Shown here one piece after another: positions 23,098 to 31,278 of a stretch of 39,647 nucleotides of DNA. This stretch comes from an uncultured Anaerolineales bacterium (GTDB taxonomy: Bacteria > Chloroflexota > Anaerolineae > Anaerolineales > Villigracilaceae). Where the stretch lies: assembly GCA_937928015.1 (NCBI GenBank), contig CALFXA010000182.1, positions 1 to 39,647 of the forward strand. The letters run 5' to 3'. Below the pieces are notes generated by a model, which was not told the DNA's origin, ran no database searches, and was given only the letters and a program-made list of their open reading frames with translations. The translations under genes and the position numbers were made by a program. The stretch's first letter is position 1, and every line of letters begins with the position of its first letter.

Positions 23098-24534
23098 ATG
23101 CAAAACAACCGACTTGGCTGCCTTACCAGCACGGGCATCGTCGCCGCCGTGGTGACCATCGCCGCAATCCTGGGCTTCGCCTTTTTTAGCGGAAACCAGA
23201 TGTTCTCGCCGGGGCCGTTGAACGCCCAGGCAGGCGAGGAGACCCTGGGTGGTGTGACCTCCCATGCGCAAATCCGCGATTGTTCGACCTGCCACGCGGG
23301 GCTGCGCCCATCTGATCGCATGGCCGACCACTGCGTGACTTGTCACACCGAAATCGCCGCGCAGATGATGGATGTGGCCAAGCTGCACGGCTCGATCACA
23401 AAGAAGAGTCCTGCGCTGGCCTGCCGCGATTGCCACCCCGATCACCGCGGTTCCACTGCCGCACTGACCGAGCTGGGCTCGAACGTCTTCCCGCACGAGG
23501 CGCTGGGATTCTCGCTGAATGGGCATCAACGCACGTCGGCGGGACAGCCTTTTACCTGTGCCGACTGTCACCCGGGAGATATCACCACTTTCACCGTTTC
23601 GACCTGCGAGGATTGTCACCGTCAAATCGACCCGGTCTTCACCCAGGCCCACATCATTTCGTATGGGGCGGCCTGCCTCGACTGTCACGACGGCGTGGAC
23701 CGGTTTGGCAAGGCATTCAGTCATGCAGGCTTCGCCTTCAAGACCGAGGGCGGCCACGCGGACGTAACCTGTGTCAAATGCCACACCGATGCGCGCTCCC
23801 TAGCCGATTTTCCCAAAGCCCCGTCGGATTGCTATTCCTGCCATCGCGTGGACGACAAGCATGAAGGGCAATTCGGCACGGACTGCGCCGCCTGCCACAA
23901 GCCCACGGCCTGGAAGGATGCCACCTTCGATCACAACCTTTCGGCCTTCAAACTCGAAGGCGGACATGCCCGGGTGGCCTGCGATAAATGCCACGTCAAC
24001 GGGGTCTTCAAAGGAACACACACCGACTGCTATTCCTGTCATAAGCAGAACGATGAACACAATGGTCAGTTCGGCACGGACTGCGCCGCTTGTCATAACC
24101 CCTCGCGTTGGGAGGACGCCTCCTTCGATCACAACCGTTCCAACTTCCCGCTGACAGGCGCGCACGTCAACGTCAAATGCGAGCAGTGTCACACGAACGG
24201 CCAGTTCAAGGGACTGGCATCCACGTGTGTTTCATGTCATGCGGAGCCCACGCAACATGCGGGTCAATTCGGCACGGACTGCGCCGCCTGTCACAGCACG
24301 AATGCCTGGAAGCCCGCTTCATTCAATGGAAAACATACTTTTCCGCTCAATCATGGCGAGGGCGGACAGGTCTCCTGCACCACCTGTCACCCGGTCAGTT
24401 ATAACGCGTACACATGTTACGGCTGCCACGAGCACGAAGAGTCACGTATTCGGTCAAAGCACCTGGAGGAAGGTATCTCGAATTTCCAGGACTGTGTGCG
24501 CTGTCATGCCGACGGCCGCGAGCACGACGATTAG
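23098..24534 (+). CDS. 18-heme c-type cytochrome, membrane-anchored
   Basis: The protein has 478 residues and an N-terminal hydrophobic anchor or uncleaved signal at about 13-31. I count 18 CxxCH heme motifs between about residue 62 and the end, a high density of one per 23 residues. Many extra histidines are available as distal ligands. Three repeats of about 65 residues carry GQFGTDCAACH, then W-x-x-A-x-FDHN-x-x-x-F and GGHxxVxCxxCHxNG, so the array grew by internal duplication. AGGAGG precedes ATG. It is the last gene of the redox operon and should act on the outer side of the cytoplasmic membrane as an electron wire. The partner or terminal acceptor is unknown. Confidence 0.92.
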   Translation: MQNNRLGCLTSTGIVAAVVTIAAILGFAFFSGNQMFSPGPLNAQAGEETLGGVTSHAQIRDCSTCHAGLRPSDRMADHCVTCHTEIAAQMMDVAKLHGSITKKSPALACRDCHPDHRGSTAALTELGSNVFPHEALGFSLNGHQRTSAGQPFTCADCHPGDITTFTVSTCEDCHRQIDPVFTQAHIISYGAACLDCHDGVDRFGKAFSHAGFAFKTEGGHADVTCVKCHTDARSLADFPKAPSDCYSCHRVDDKHEGQFGTDCAACHKPTAWKDATFDHNLSAFKLEGGHARVACDKCHVNGVFKGTHTDCYSCHKQNDEHNGQFGTDCAACHNPSRWEDASFDHNRSNFPLTGAHVNVKCEQCHTNGQFKGLASTCVSCHAEPTQHAGQFGTDCAACHSTNAWKPASFNGKHTFPLNHGEGGQVSCTTCHPVSYNAYTCYGCHEHEESRIRSKHLEEGISNFQDCVRCHADGREHDD

Positions 24535-24555
24535 GCACGGTTCCCTTTAAACGGG

Positions 24556-24600
24556 ATCAGGCCCGAGGTCCAGAAAATGGACTTCGGGCCTGATTTTTTG
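24556..24600 (+). terminator. Terminator of the redox operon
   Basis: ATCAGGCCCGAGGTCCA (24556-24572) pairs with TGGACTTCGGGCCTGAT (24578-24594) with one G-T pair, followed by TTTTTT. It lies between converging genes. Confidence 0.9.
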
Positions 24601-24609
24601 GGAGGAGAC

Positions 24610-25902
24610 TCAGTCGGCCGAGGTCAGCGCGGCCTGTGGCGGAAGGTCCGCTGAACCTTCGCGGTTGTTTTCCACGTTCATCACGGCGGGGATGAAGAAG
24701 CCTGCCAGCCCCATCAGGATGGTGAGCAGGCCCGCCACCCAATACCAGGCGCGGATCCCGAACAGGTCTGAGAACGGCCCGGCGATCATCAGGCCGAGCG
24801 GGGTCATGGCAGTCGCCACACTGTTAACCAGAGACATCACGCGTCCCTGCATGTCCGGGCGGATGTTGGCTTGCAGGATGGCGCCCAACGGACCGTTGGT
24901 GATGGGGGACATGAAGCTGCTCAACGCCGAACCGGCCACGGCCAGCCAGAACAAATTGGACGGGGCGGCGCCGCTCAGCATTACGCCAATGCCGATGCCG
25001 ACGATGCCGGTCAGGGAGGTGATAACTCGTTTCTTGAAGCCGCCCCAAATGCTCAGGGTCAGCCCGCCGATGATCATGCCCAGCCCGGAGATGGAGTCCA
25101 TCAGGCCGAACTCCAGGGCGCCCCTGCCGAAATGCTTGGTGATGAGCAACGGCATGAGTGAGCCTGTGGGGGTGAGCAGGAAGTTGAGGAAGAAGGCCAT
25201 GCCCAGGATGGCCATCAGCCCGGGCCAACTACGCACATAGCGGAAGCCCTCACGCACGTCGCTGAGCAGGCTGGGCTTTTCCTCGTGGGCCTCGCGCACT
25301 TTGCGCTCGGGTTGGGGAACGTTGAAGAAGAATAACGGCAGGATGGCGATGGCGGCGGTGACTACGTCGATCATCAGCACGCCCTGGGTGGACAGCACCC
25401 CGATCAGCATGGCGCCCACAGGTGGGGCGATCATGGCCATCAGGCCTTGCAGGGTCTGGTTCATGCCGCTGATGCGGGTGAGGTGTTTCTCGGGCACCAT
25501 CAACGGCGTCGAGGCGGACATGGCGGGGAAGTGGAACGCGCCACCCAGCGCGCGGATCGCCAGGATGACGTATACATGCCAGACCTGCACCTGACCCGTG
25601 ACGAAGAGCCAAGCCAGCAGTAACGTGAAGGCCGCAATTGAGCCATCGGCCAGCATCATGATCAGACGGCGGTTGCCACGATCCACCACGGCGCCAGCGA
25701 AGGGGCCAAGCACGACCTGGGGCAACATGCCGACCAGGGTGGCCATGGTCAGTACCACAGCGGAGCCCGTTTTTTCGGTCAGCCACCAGATGAGGGCGAA
25801 TTGCACCAGGGCGGAACCGAATAAAGAGAAGGCCTGGCCTGTCCAGATGGTGAAGAAACGGACAGCCCAATGTTGGGGGACGGAATGCTCAGGATTTTTC
25901 AT
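24610..25902 (-). CDS. MFS efflux transporter (MefA/enterobactin-exporter-like)
   Basis: The protein has 430 residues and twelve predicted membrane helices. Features typical of the MFS_3 group are IWTGQAFSLFGSALVQFALIW in helix 1, AGAVVDRGNRRLIM as motif A after helix 2, and MSASTPLMVPEKHL with NGPLGAILQANIRPDMQGRV later on. These transporters export drugs, macrolides or siderophores using the proton gradient. The specific substrate cannot be told. GAGGTT lies 5 nt before ATG. The gene is monocistronic, with about 180 AT-rich base pairs upstream. Confidence 0.85.
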   Translation of the reverse strand: MKNPEHSVPQHWAVRFFTIWTGQAFSLFGSALVQFALIWWLTEKTGSAVVLTMATLVGMLPQVVLGPFAGAVVDRGNRRLIMMLADGSIAAFTLLLAWLFVTGQVQVWHVYVILAIRALGGAFHFPAMSASTPLMVPEKHLTRISGMNQTLQGLMAMIAPPVGAMLIGVLSTQGVLMIDVVTAAIAILPLFFFNVPQPERKVREAHEEKPSLLSDVREGFRYVRSWPGLMAILGMAFFLNFLLTPTGSLMPLLITKHFGRGALEFGLMDSISGLGMIIGGLTLSIWGGFKKRVITSLTGIVGIGIGVMLSGAAPSNLFWLAVAGSALSSFMSPITNGPLGAILQANIRPDMQGRVMSLVNSVATAMTPLGLMIAGPFSDLFGIRAWYWVAGLLTILMGLAGFFIPAVMNVENNREGSADLPPQAALTSAD

Positions 25903-26052
25903 GGCAACCTCAATAATCTCAAAATTATCTTCCTATATTTTAAATTATTATAAACATAAATTTAACTTTGTCAAGATTCCGAAGAAATATTTTAGGGTTT
26001 TGAAGCTGTTTTTCAGAAAAATCAACCCTTTTGGGGATAGTTTTGAGGAATC

Positions 26053-26083
26053 AAAAGAGCCAGCCATACGGCTGGCTCTTTTT
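26053..26083 (-). terminator. Terminator of the DUF4405-like operon
   Basis: AAGAGCCAGCC (26055-26065), loop ATAC, GGCTGGCTCTT (26070-26080), with A- and T-runs on both sides. It follows the stop at 26085-26087 directly in the minus direction. Confidence 0.85.
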
Positions 26084-26084
26084 G

Positions 26085-26399
26085 TCAGGCTTGTGGGACA
26101 AAGCGCTTGCGGTTATCGGTCCATTTCAAGAGTTGGTAGAAGAGGGTGAGGATCAGGCCGATCACGCCGACGTTCTTGACCAGTTCGAGCAGCCCGAAGG
26201 CCCCGCCCCCGCCGCCGTCATGGTCGCCGCCTTCGGGCCGTTCCATCCCTGCAGGCGGATTGCCTGCGCTGAATTGACCGTTGGGCTGATCCGCATTCGA
26301 GGTGTTGCTGGAAACGGTCAGCGAGAAGCCTGCGATGACGATGCTTGCGACGATCAGGATGATCAGAATGCGTCCGAGGGTGTTGAGTGTCGATTTCAT
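26085..26399 (-). CDS. Small two-helix membrane protein with Gly/Asp/His-rich loop
   Basis: The protein has 104 residues from the ATG at 26399 (AAAGG upstream). A membrane segment or signal lies at about 10-27. A loop of about 45 residues follows with PPAGMERPEGGDHDGGGGG (metal-binding-like, acidic and Gly-rich), then a second membrane segment at about 72-92. It lies 4 bp after the DUF4405-like gene and before a terminator, so the two form an operon. I do not recognise a family. The context suggests a small partner of a membrane heme protein. Confidence 0.7.
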   Translation of the reverse strand: MKSTLNTLGRILIILIVASIVIAGFSLTVSSNTSNADQPNGQFSAGNPPAGMERPEGGDHDGGGGGAFGLLELVKNVGVIGLILTLFYQLLKWTDNRKRFVPQA

Positions 26400-26403
26400 G
26401 AGA

Positions 26404-26916
26404 TTACCTTTCGTTGATCTTGACGGGCATGGCCTGCGGCTGCAGTGGCTGAGGTTGGCGCCGGCGGAAAAGATTTCCGATGGGTTGAAGCATGTGGCGC
26501 ATGACCCACTTCCAGTTGACGGCCAGGTGCAGGCCGACGATGTACAGGGTGGCATCCGAGGACAGGGTGTGCAGGCTCTTCCAGCCCATGCCGCCTTCGA
26601 TGGACAATCCCAGTGCAGGCAGGGCCACCTTCGAGATCATCAGCCCTGAGTAGAACGCGACCGTCATGGCAATGAACAGCAGGGCACTGAAGATATAGTT
26701 TAGGCGCGTCTGCAGGGACTGCTTCTGGAAGAGGCGCTTGGTGACCGCGGCGAACCAGTCGAAACTGAGCAGCAGGTGAGTGAGGACAGCCGCCAGGGCG
26801 GCGACGCCCAGCCATTCGTGGATGGCTGTACCCGTCAGTTTCTCCGAGAGCAGGATGAGCGTAGAAGCCGCCACGACGAGGTCGGTGATGATTTTGTTGC
26901 GAGTTTTGGAATTCAT
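26404..26916 (-). CDS. DUF4405-like membrane cytochrome
   Basis: The protein has 170 residues from the ATG at 26916 (AAGGAG upstream). Four membrane helices contain paired histidines: IHEWLGV and LTHLLLSFDW in helices 1-2, then SLHTLSSDATLYIVGLHLAVNWKWV in helices 3-4. This layout (H-E-W-L-G ... T-H ... L-H-x-x ... G-L-H-L-x-x-N-W) matches DUF4405/cytochrome b561-like proteins that bind two hemes. The upstream hydrophobic extension of the frame lacks a ribosome binding site and is excluded. It probably shuttles electrons across the membrane. The partner is the small protein encoded just downstream. Confidence 0.8.
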   Translation of the reverse strand: MNSKTRNKIITDLVVAASTLILLSEKLTGTAIHEWLGVAALAAVLTHLLLSFDWFAAVTKRLFQKQSLQTRLNYIFSALLFIAMTVAFYSGLMISKVALPALGLSIEGGMGWKSLHTLSSDATLYIVGLHLAVNWKWVMRHMLQPIGNLFRRRQPQPLQPQAMPVKINER

Positions 26917-27008
26917 GATCGTCTCCTTTATGATGATTACAGAGACAATCTTAATTTCCGCATGTTGCCTGAAGGTGGGGTAGAAGTGGAGAGATTGTGA
27001 AGAAATCA

Positions 27009-27034
27009 AAAGAGCAGAGTCACCTCTGCTCTTT
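27009..27034 (-). terminator. Terminator of the alpha/beta hydrolase gene
   Basis: AAAGAGCAGAG (27009-27019), loop TCAC, CTCTGCTCTTT (27024-27034) lies 15 bp after the hydrolase stop. T-rich sequence follows on the minus strand. Confidence 0.8.
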
Positions 27035-27048
27035 GTTTTCTGCGAACC

Positions 27049-27978
27049 TTATGCGTTTAGAAACTTGCGCATCCCCTCGTAAACCAGTTCTTCGTGCTTA
27101 ATAAAACAATAATGATGTCCATGTGGAATCTCAACGATTCTGGCGTGTGGCACATTCCGCTGGAACTGCTCAAGGTTCTCTCTGGTCCACGGATCATCGA
27201 AGGCCTCTACGAATTCCCTGATCTGCGTTTTCTGTTCCTCGGTCATCCAGTCATCGGAGATGCCGTAGAGTGCTTTGGAAAAAGAGAAGAAAGACAACGT
27301 TGGAGCCTTGATCTTCGCATCTTCGGGCACATAACTATACAAGGTGTCTGTAATCGCCTGGGTGATCGTATCTCCCATGCGGTCGATGATCTTGCCTTCA
27401 GGCGTCTTGCTGATCTCGTGATAAGACTGATTCTCCATGGCCTGGTTCCAAATCGGCACAAACGATGGATACGCCCGTCTCGTCGCGGCGAAATAATCCT
27501 GCTCTGTGTAATAGTCATCATTCAGGCCCGGCGGCTGGATATTCTTCCAGGGACTCTTTTCTCGAAATTCCTTGGTGGATGCCGAACTGCGGTCGTAGGC
27601 GGCGTCCAAAAAGATCAGCTTGAGCATGCGCTCTGGATACAATGCCGAAAAATGAGACAACTCGATACTGGCCATGGAATGCCCCGCCAGGATGGCTCTC
27701 TGGATGTCGAGCGCATCCATGAACTGACGGATGTCCTCGGTCAGGGTGTCGACGTCGTAGCCTGTCTCGGGGTGATCCGATTCGCCATGCCCACGGCGGG
27801 TCAGCGCCAGGACGTGGAACTGGTCCACGAAGCGCGGGGCAAAGTCATCGAAGATGTGCGCGTTGCAGCCCATGCCCGCCAGGAACAGGAGCACGTCGCC
27901 GCTCCCGCCCCAATCCAGGTAGTGGAGCTTGATGCCGTTCACTTGAACAAAGTCGCTTTTGTGCGGGGAAGTATCCAT
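27049..27978 (-). CDS. Alpha/beta-hydrolase fold protein
   Basis: The protein has 309 residues from the ATG at 27978, with AAGGAG 7 nt upstream. An upstream frame extension lacks a ribosome binding site. It has the oxyanion region FLAGMGCNAHIFD (32-44), RRGHGESDHP (61-70), and the nucleophile elbow AGHSMAS with S101, where Ala replaces the usual second Gly. A C-terminal PHGHHYCF carries the likely catalytic His. There is no signal peptide. It is a soluble esterase or other hydrolase of unknown substrate, transcribed alone. Confidence 0.85.
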   Translation of the reverse strand: MDTSPHKSDFVQVNGIKLHYLDWGGSGDVLLFLAGMGCNAHIFDDFAPRFVDQFHVLALTRRGHGESDHPETGYDVDTLTEDIRQFMDALDIQRAILAGHSMASIELSHFSALYPERMLKLIFLDAAYDRSSASTKEFREKSPWKNIQPPGLNDDYYTEQDYFAATRRAYPSFVPIWNQAMENQSYHEISKTPEGKIIDRMGDTITQAITDTLYSYVPEDAKIKAPTLSFFSFSKALYGISDDWMTEEQKTQIREFVEAFDDPWTRENLEQFQRNVPHARIVEIPHGHHYCFIKHEELVYEGMRKFLNA

Positions 27979-28120
27979 ATCTATCTCCTTGGAAAGTTGG
28001 TTGTCGACCCCTTGCATTCTATGCTTCCCGCCCGTTCAAAAAAAGTATCATTGCCCACCAAATAAATATATTTTTTGTGTCTTGTAATTGATGCCTGAAT
28101 CCTATACAATGAAAACATAG

Positions 28121-28156
28121 AACAAGGCCAGTCCACAAATTGGGACTGGCCTTGTT
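28121..28156. repeat. Perfect 14-bp stem hairpin in an intergenic region
   Basis: AACAAGGCCAGTCC (28121-28134) pairs perfectly with GGACTGGCCTTGTT (28143-28156) across an 8-nt loop. There is no real T-run on either side. It lies in a 270-bp gap between the hydrolase and etfA. It may be a weak terminator or a mobile hairpin element. Confidence 0.6.
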
Positions 28157-28231
28157 GGTTTAAGATAAAAACTTTCGCTCGACCGTGTCCTTCGACTGCG
28201 CCGCGAAGAACACGCGGCTCCGCTCAGGACG

Positions 28232-28267
28232 AAAGACCCCCTCGCCATTTCCAGCAAGGAGGTCTTT
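28232..28267 (-). terminator. Probable terminator of etfBA
   Basis: AAAGACC-C-CCT (28232 on) pairs with AGG-A-GGTCTTT (ending 28266) around a loop of about 14 nt, with one internal mismatch. It lies just after the etfA stop on the minus strand. The sequence upstream of it (about 28183-28231), with cttcgactgcgcc and ctccgctcaggac, looks like a dispersed repeat. Confidence 0.55.
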
Positions 28268-28290
28268 TACTACCTTCCACTTTCTATTTT

Positions 28291-29280
28291 CTACTTCCCC
28301 AGTTTCTTCTTGAACGCCTCCGTCAACGCAGGCAGGATCGCGAATAAGTCACCGACCACACCGTAACGCGCCTGAGTAAAGATCGGCGCATCGGCGTCCT
28401 TGTTGATGGCGACGATCAGCTTGGCGTTGCGCATGCCCACCAGATGCTGGATCGCGCCCGAGATGCCCGCCGCGATGTACAAATCTGGGCTGACGACTTT
28501 GCCCGTCTGACCGACCTGATTGGAGTAGGGGATGTAACCCGCGTCGACGGCTGCACGCGAAGCGCCGACCGCCCCGCCCAGCACGGAAGCCAGCTCGCCG
28601 ACCAGCTCGAAGCCTTTGTGCGCGGTAGCCATTTCGTCCAGGCCGAGCGACGGGTTGTTCGACACGCCGCGTCCGCCCGAGACGATCACGCCTGCATCGG
28701 TCAGATTGACGACGTTCTCGGCCACGGCGTAGCCTTCCACATTGGTCAGGGCTTCGGCCCTTGCCTCAGCTTTGGTCAACGTGCCTGTGCGTCCCGCCTC
28801 GGCGGCGGGTTTGGGGAAGGCGCGCGCGCGCAGGGTCGCCATCACAGGCTTGCCCGAGCAGACGGTCTTCTCCAGCACCTTGCCTTCGTAGATCGGGCGC
28901 GTGGCGACCAACTGATTGCCATTCGCTTCGAGCGCGATGACATCGGTCAGCACGCCCGTGCCTAGGTCCACGGCGGACATGGCGGCCAGCTCACGGGTGC
29001 GGGCGGTCGTCGGGAACAGGATCAGGTCGGGGCTTGAGGCAGCAGCCAGTGCCGAAAGGGTGGAGGCAAATGGCTCGGCGCGATAATCCAACAGGGCGGG
29101 ATCATCCACCAGCAGGACTTCATCCGCGCCGAATTCGAACGCCGACTGGGCGATTCCATCCACGCCCGAGCCGAACACCAACGCGACGGCGCTGCCGAAG
29201 CTCTTGGCGAGGCCGAGCGCCTCCCACGAAGCAGGTTGGACCGCACCCTTGAAATGGTCGATGTAGACAAAAGTTTTCAT
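28291..29280 (-). CDS. etfA: Electron transfer flavoprotein, alpha subunit
   Basis: The protein has 329 residues and is complete. The N-terminal domain begins [12 protein letters not shown]. The C-terminal FAD-binding domain carries the family signature: [15 protein letters not shown], then [20 protein letters not shown] and [17 protein letters not shown]. With EtfB it accepts electrons from acyl-CoA dehydrogenases and passes them to the quinone pool or a ferredoxin partner. The ATG overlaps the etfB stop by 4 nt (ATGA), so the upstream frame extension is not used. An acyl-CoA dehydrogenase gene lies 2.5 kb upstream on the same strand. Confidence 0.95.
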   Translation of the reverse strand: MKTFVYIDHFKGAVQPASWEALGLAKSFGSAVALVFGSGVDGIAQSAFEFGADEVLLVDDPALLDYRAEPFASTLSALAAASSPDLILFPTTARTRELAAMSAVDLGTGVLTDVIALEANGNQLVATRPIYEGKVLEKTVCSGKPVMATLRARAFPKPAAEAGRTGTLTKAEARAEALTNVEGYAVAENVVNLTDAGVIVSGGRGVSNNPSLGLDEMATAHKGFELVGELASVLGGAVGASRAAVDAGYIPYSNQVGQTGKVVSPDLYIAAGISGAIQHLVGMRNAKLIVAINKDADAPIFTQARYGVVGDLFAILPALTEAFKKKLGK

Positions 29281-30047
29281 AGCACCTTCTCCGCCAGGAT
29301 TTTGTCGGCCAGTTTGTCGGCGATCTCTGCGGGGCTTTCGCCCGTGATGATCTCGACCGTCGTCTCGCGGCTGGGTGGGTTCATCAACTCGGCGCGCGTC
29401 ACCACGGCAGCGGGAGCGGCGACACCCAGGTCGGCCAGCGACCAAACGGGGATGGTAGCCTTCGAGGCTTTGCGGATGCCCATGAACGACGGGTAGCGCG
29501 GCTCGCCGATGCTTTGCACGACGCTCAACACGGCGGGAAGTTTGGCGCTGACGGTTTGGCGACCCTCCTCGATGACACGCTCGACCGTCACGTTTCCACC
29601 GTCGACTTTGATCTGGCCCGCCAACCCGAGCATCGGCCACCCGAGGACGCGGGCGGTCTGCGCGGGGGTCAGGCCTGCGCCGTTGTCGAGGGTCTGACGG
29701 CCGAAGACGACCATGTCCGCGCCGCCGATCTTCTGGATGGCTGCCGCCAGGACGCGCGCCGCGCCGAGCGTATCCAGCCCATCCAGCGCGGGGTCAGAGA
29801 CGAGGACCGCCTCATCGGCGCCCATGGCTAGTGCGTGCTTGAGCGCCTCCTTCGCCGACTCAGGCCCGATGCATAGCGCCGTGACCGTGCCGTTCGTGGC
29901 TTCCTTCTGCTGAAGCGCGCCTTCGACGGCATACTCGTCGAACGGGTTGATCACCAGCGGCGCGTCCCCCCACGATACTTGTCCGTTCTCGGCCTTGACC
30001 TTCGCTTCCGAGTCAGGCACTTGCTTGATACAGGCGATGATTTTCAA
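29277..30047 (-). CDS. etfB: Electron transfer flavoprotein, beta subunit
   Basis: The protein has 256 residues and starts at a TTG (30045-30047) preceded by AAAGGAGG with 6-nt spacing; a GTG further upstream would put the ribosome binding site inside the gene. The sequence begins KIIACIKQVPDSEAKV, with INPFDEYAVEGAL (about 33-45) and VFGRQTLDNGAGLTPAQTA, which are EtfB hallmarks (AMP and ADP-loop regions). It is translated ahead of etfA with a 4-nt overlap and forms the heterodimer that carries FAD and AMP. Confidence 0.95.
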   Translation of the reverse strand: MKIIACIKQVPDSEAKVKAENGQVSWGDAPLVINPFDEYAVEGALQQKEATNGTVTALCIGPESAKEALKHALAMGADEAVLVSDPALDGLDTLGAARVLAAAIQKIGGADMVVFGRQTLDNGAGLTPAQTARVLGWPMLGLAGQIKVDGGNVTVERVIEEGRQTVSAKLPAVLSVVQSIGEPRYPSFMGIRKASKATIPVWSLADLGVAAPAAVVTRAELMNPPSRETTVEIITGESPAEIADKLADKILAEKVL

Positions 30048-30071
30048 GACGATCCTCCTTTGAGACACATC

Positions 30072-30635
30072 TTATTGGATGTTTGGATACCGTTTTCGTA
30101 ATTCGTTCGTGAACAGGGATTTTATTTTTTCCAATTCTTCAGAAAAATCATCCCGATTTACAAAAGTTAGAAGTTCATCGTAATGTGCTGCAAAGACGGC
30201 TGCCAGTTTTTGCATTTGAGTATTCAGGTCAGTCTGGCTTTCCTTTGTTATCACTGAAATGATTCGGCCATTTTCGATGTGTTCAAGAAACAGATCTACA
30301 CCGACAAAACCTTTTGAGGGAGAAATCTCACTTGAGGCCCAGGAAGGACCAATCTCCATTTGAATGTCGTTTCTGTCTTGAATGAACCGAACAATGCACT
30401 CCTTCGACCTGAGCACAATGATCCAATTTCCAAAAGCCTGGCTGTCGTACATTTTGTTGACGATCTCAAATCCGCGTTCGAACAGAAAACCAAAATTTGA
30501 TCTGATGAGTTGAATAGCCTGATTGATGCCTTTATTTTTGCTGTTTTGGGCTTTATCTCGAATGAAGGCAAAAATGAGTGCAATGATGAAAAGAATGGTC
30601 CAGAAGTACCAGGATGATTCTGAAGGCGTGTTCAT
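30072..30635 (-). CDS. Hypothetical membrane-anchored protein
   Basis: The 187-residue protein has one N-terminal membrane segment (about 8-25: WYFWTILFIIALIFAFI) and a soluble alpha/beta domain of about 160 residues (IIVLRSKECIVRFIQDRNDIQMEIG; GFVGVDLFLEHIENG; LTFVNRDDFSEELEK). It is AT-rich compared with the flanking etfBA genes and has no clear ribosome binding site, both pointing to recent arrival. I do not recognise the family. It ends 25 bp upstream of etfB, so cotranscription is possible but functional linkage is not indicated. Confidence 0.6.
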   Translation of the reverse strand: MNTPSESSWYFWTILFIIALIFAFIRDKAQNSKNKGINQAIQLIRSNFGFLFERGFEIVNKMYDSQAFGNWIIVLRSKECIVRFIQDRNDIQMEIGPSWASSEISPSKGFVGVDLFLEHIENGRIISVITKESQTDLNTQMQKLAAVFAAHYDELLTFVNRDDFSEELEKIKSLFTNELRKRYPNIQ

Positions 30636-30702
30636 TATTTATTCGTTTTGGCACCAAAAGTTCAATGAAAACGTATCTAGTGCATTCATCTTTAGGATAA
30701 TG

Positions 30703-30993
30703 TTATTGTCCTATGAATAGTGCAACAATTAGAAAGCTGGTAAGAATTATCATGATGATTGACATTATCGTCCCCATCACTCTTCCTTCTGTCATCCATG
30801 CTCTCTTGTTCTTGATTTTTTGAACTGCGTAGCTTTTGACTTGTGGGAACGCTGGTGTGTTTTTTGCTCTCTTGAGTGATTGCTTTTGGAAATTATCTGC
30901 ATCAAACCAAAATTTATAAGTGTTATAAAGAGATAATAGGGTCACCATAAAAACAGCGATGACAAAAAATAAAGAAGGTTTGATTATTGTCAT
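30703..30993 (-). CDS. Small two-helix membrane protein (paralogue A)
   Basis: The 96-residue protein has membrane segments at about 7-24 and 74-94 and a basic loop (KRAKNTPAFPQVKSYAVQK, then KNKRAW). YNTYKFWFDAD after helix 1 and the NKRAW motif before helix 2 match YKLWFRTD and NKKQW at the same places in the upstream neighbour. The two genes are therefore tandem paralogues, separated by 3 bp. This copy is more AT-rich. A GGA lies 9 nt before ATG. The family and role are unknown. Confidence 0.65.
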   Translation of the reverse strand: MTIIKPSLFFVIAVFMVTLLSLYNTYKFWFDADNFQKQSLKRAKNTPAFPQVKSYAVQKIKNKRAWMTEGRVMGTIMSIIMIILTSFLIVALFIGQ

Positions 30994-30996
30994 GAT

Positions 30997-31278
30997 TTAT
31001 CCGTTCAACCACATCATGACCACGAACACATCTGCTGCCAGCACGGCCGCCAGTCCGAGCGCGCTGAAGAGCTTCTGTTGCAGCACCCATTGCTTCTTAT
31101 TTTGCAATCCCTTGAGGAAGAAATCCCTGAACGGATAGGGAGAATTTGGCCTGGACAGGCTCTGATAAAGTTCCTCGTAATACTGGTCCGTTCGGAACCA
31201 GAGCTTGTACGAGTTCAGGAAGAACATCAGGCTGAACAGCAGGAAGACGAGCACGAAGCTGAAAGGAATTTCCGTCAT
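30997..31278 (-). CDS. Small two-helix membrane protein (paralogue B)
   Basis: The 93-residue protein has membrane segments at about 5-22 and 71-90. Between them lie YKLWFRTDQYYEEL and LQNKKQWVLQQKL, which align with paralogue A. The start codon lies inside the 15-bp terminal inverted repeat of the GIY-YIG element (the repeat supplies atgacggaa), and no ribosome binding site precedes it. The original start or promoter may have been replaced when the element arrived. Codon use is GC-richer than in paralogue A. Confidence 0.6.
   Translation of the reverse strand: MTEIPFSFVLVFLLFSLMFFLNSYKLWFRTDQYYEELYQSLSRPNSPYPFRDFFLKGLQNKKQWVLQQKLFSALGLAAVLAADVFVVMMWLNG

Noticed and set aside
27094..28065. 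Long plus-strand frame antisense to the alpha/beta hydrolase
   Set aside because: It mirrors the GC-rich coding strand, has no family features or ribosome binding site, and the minus-strand hydrolase is clear.
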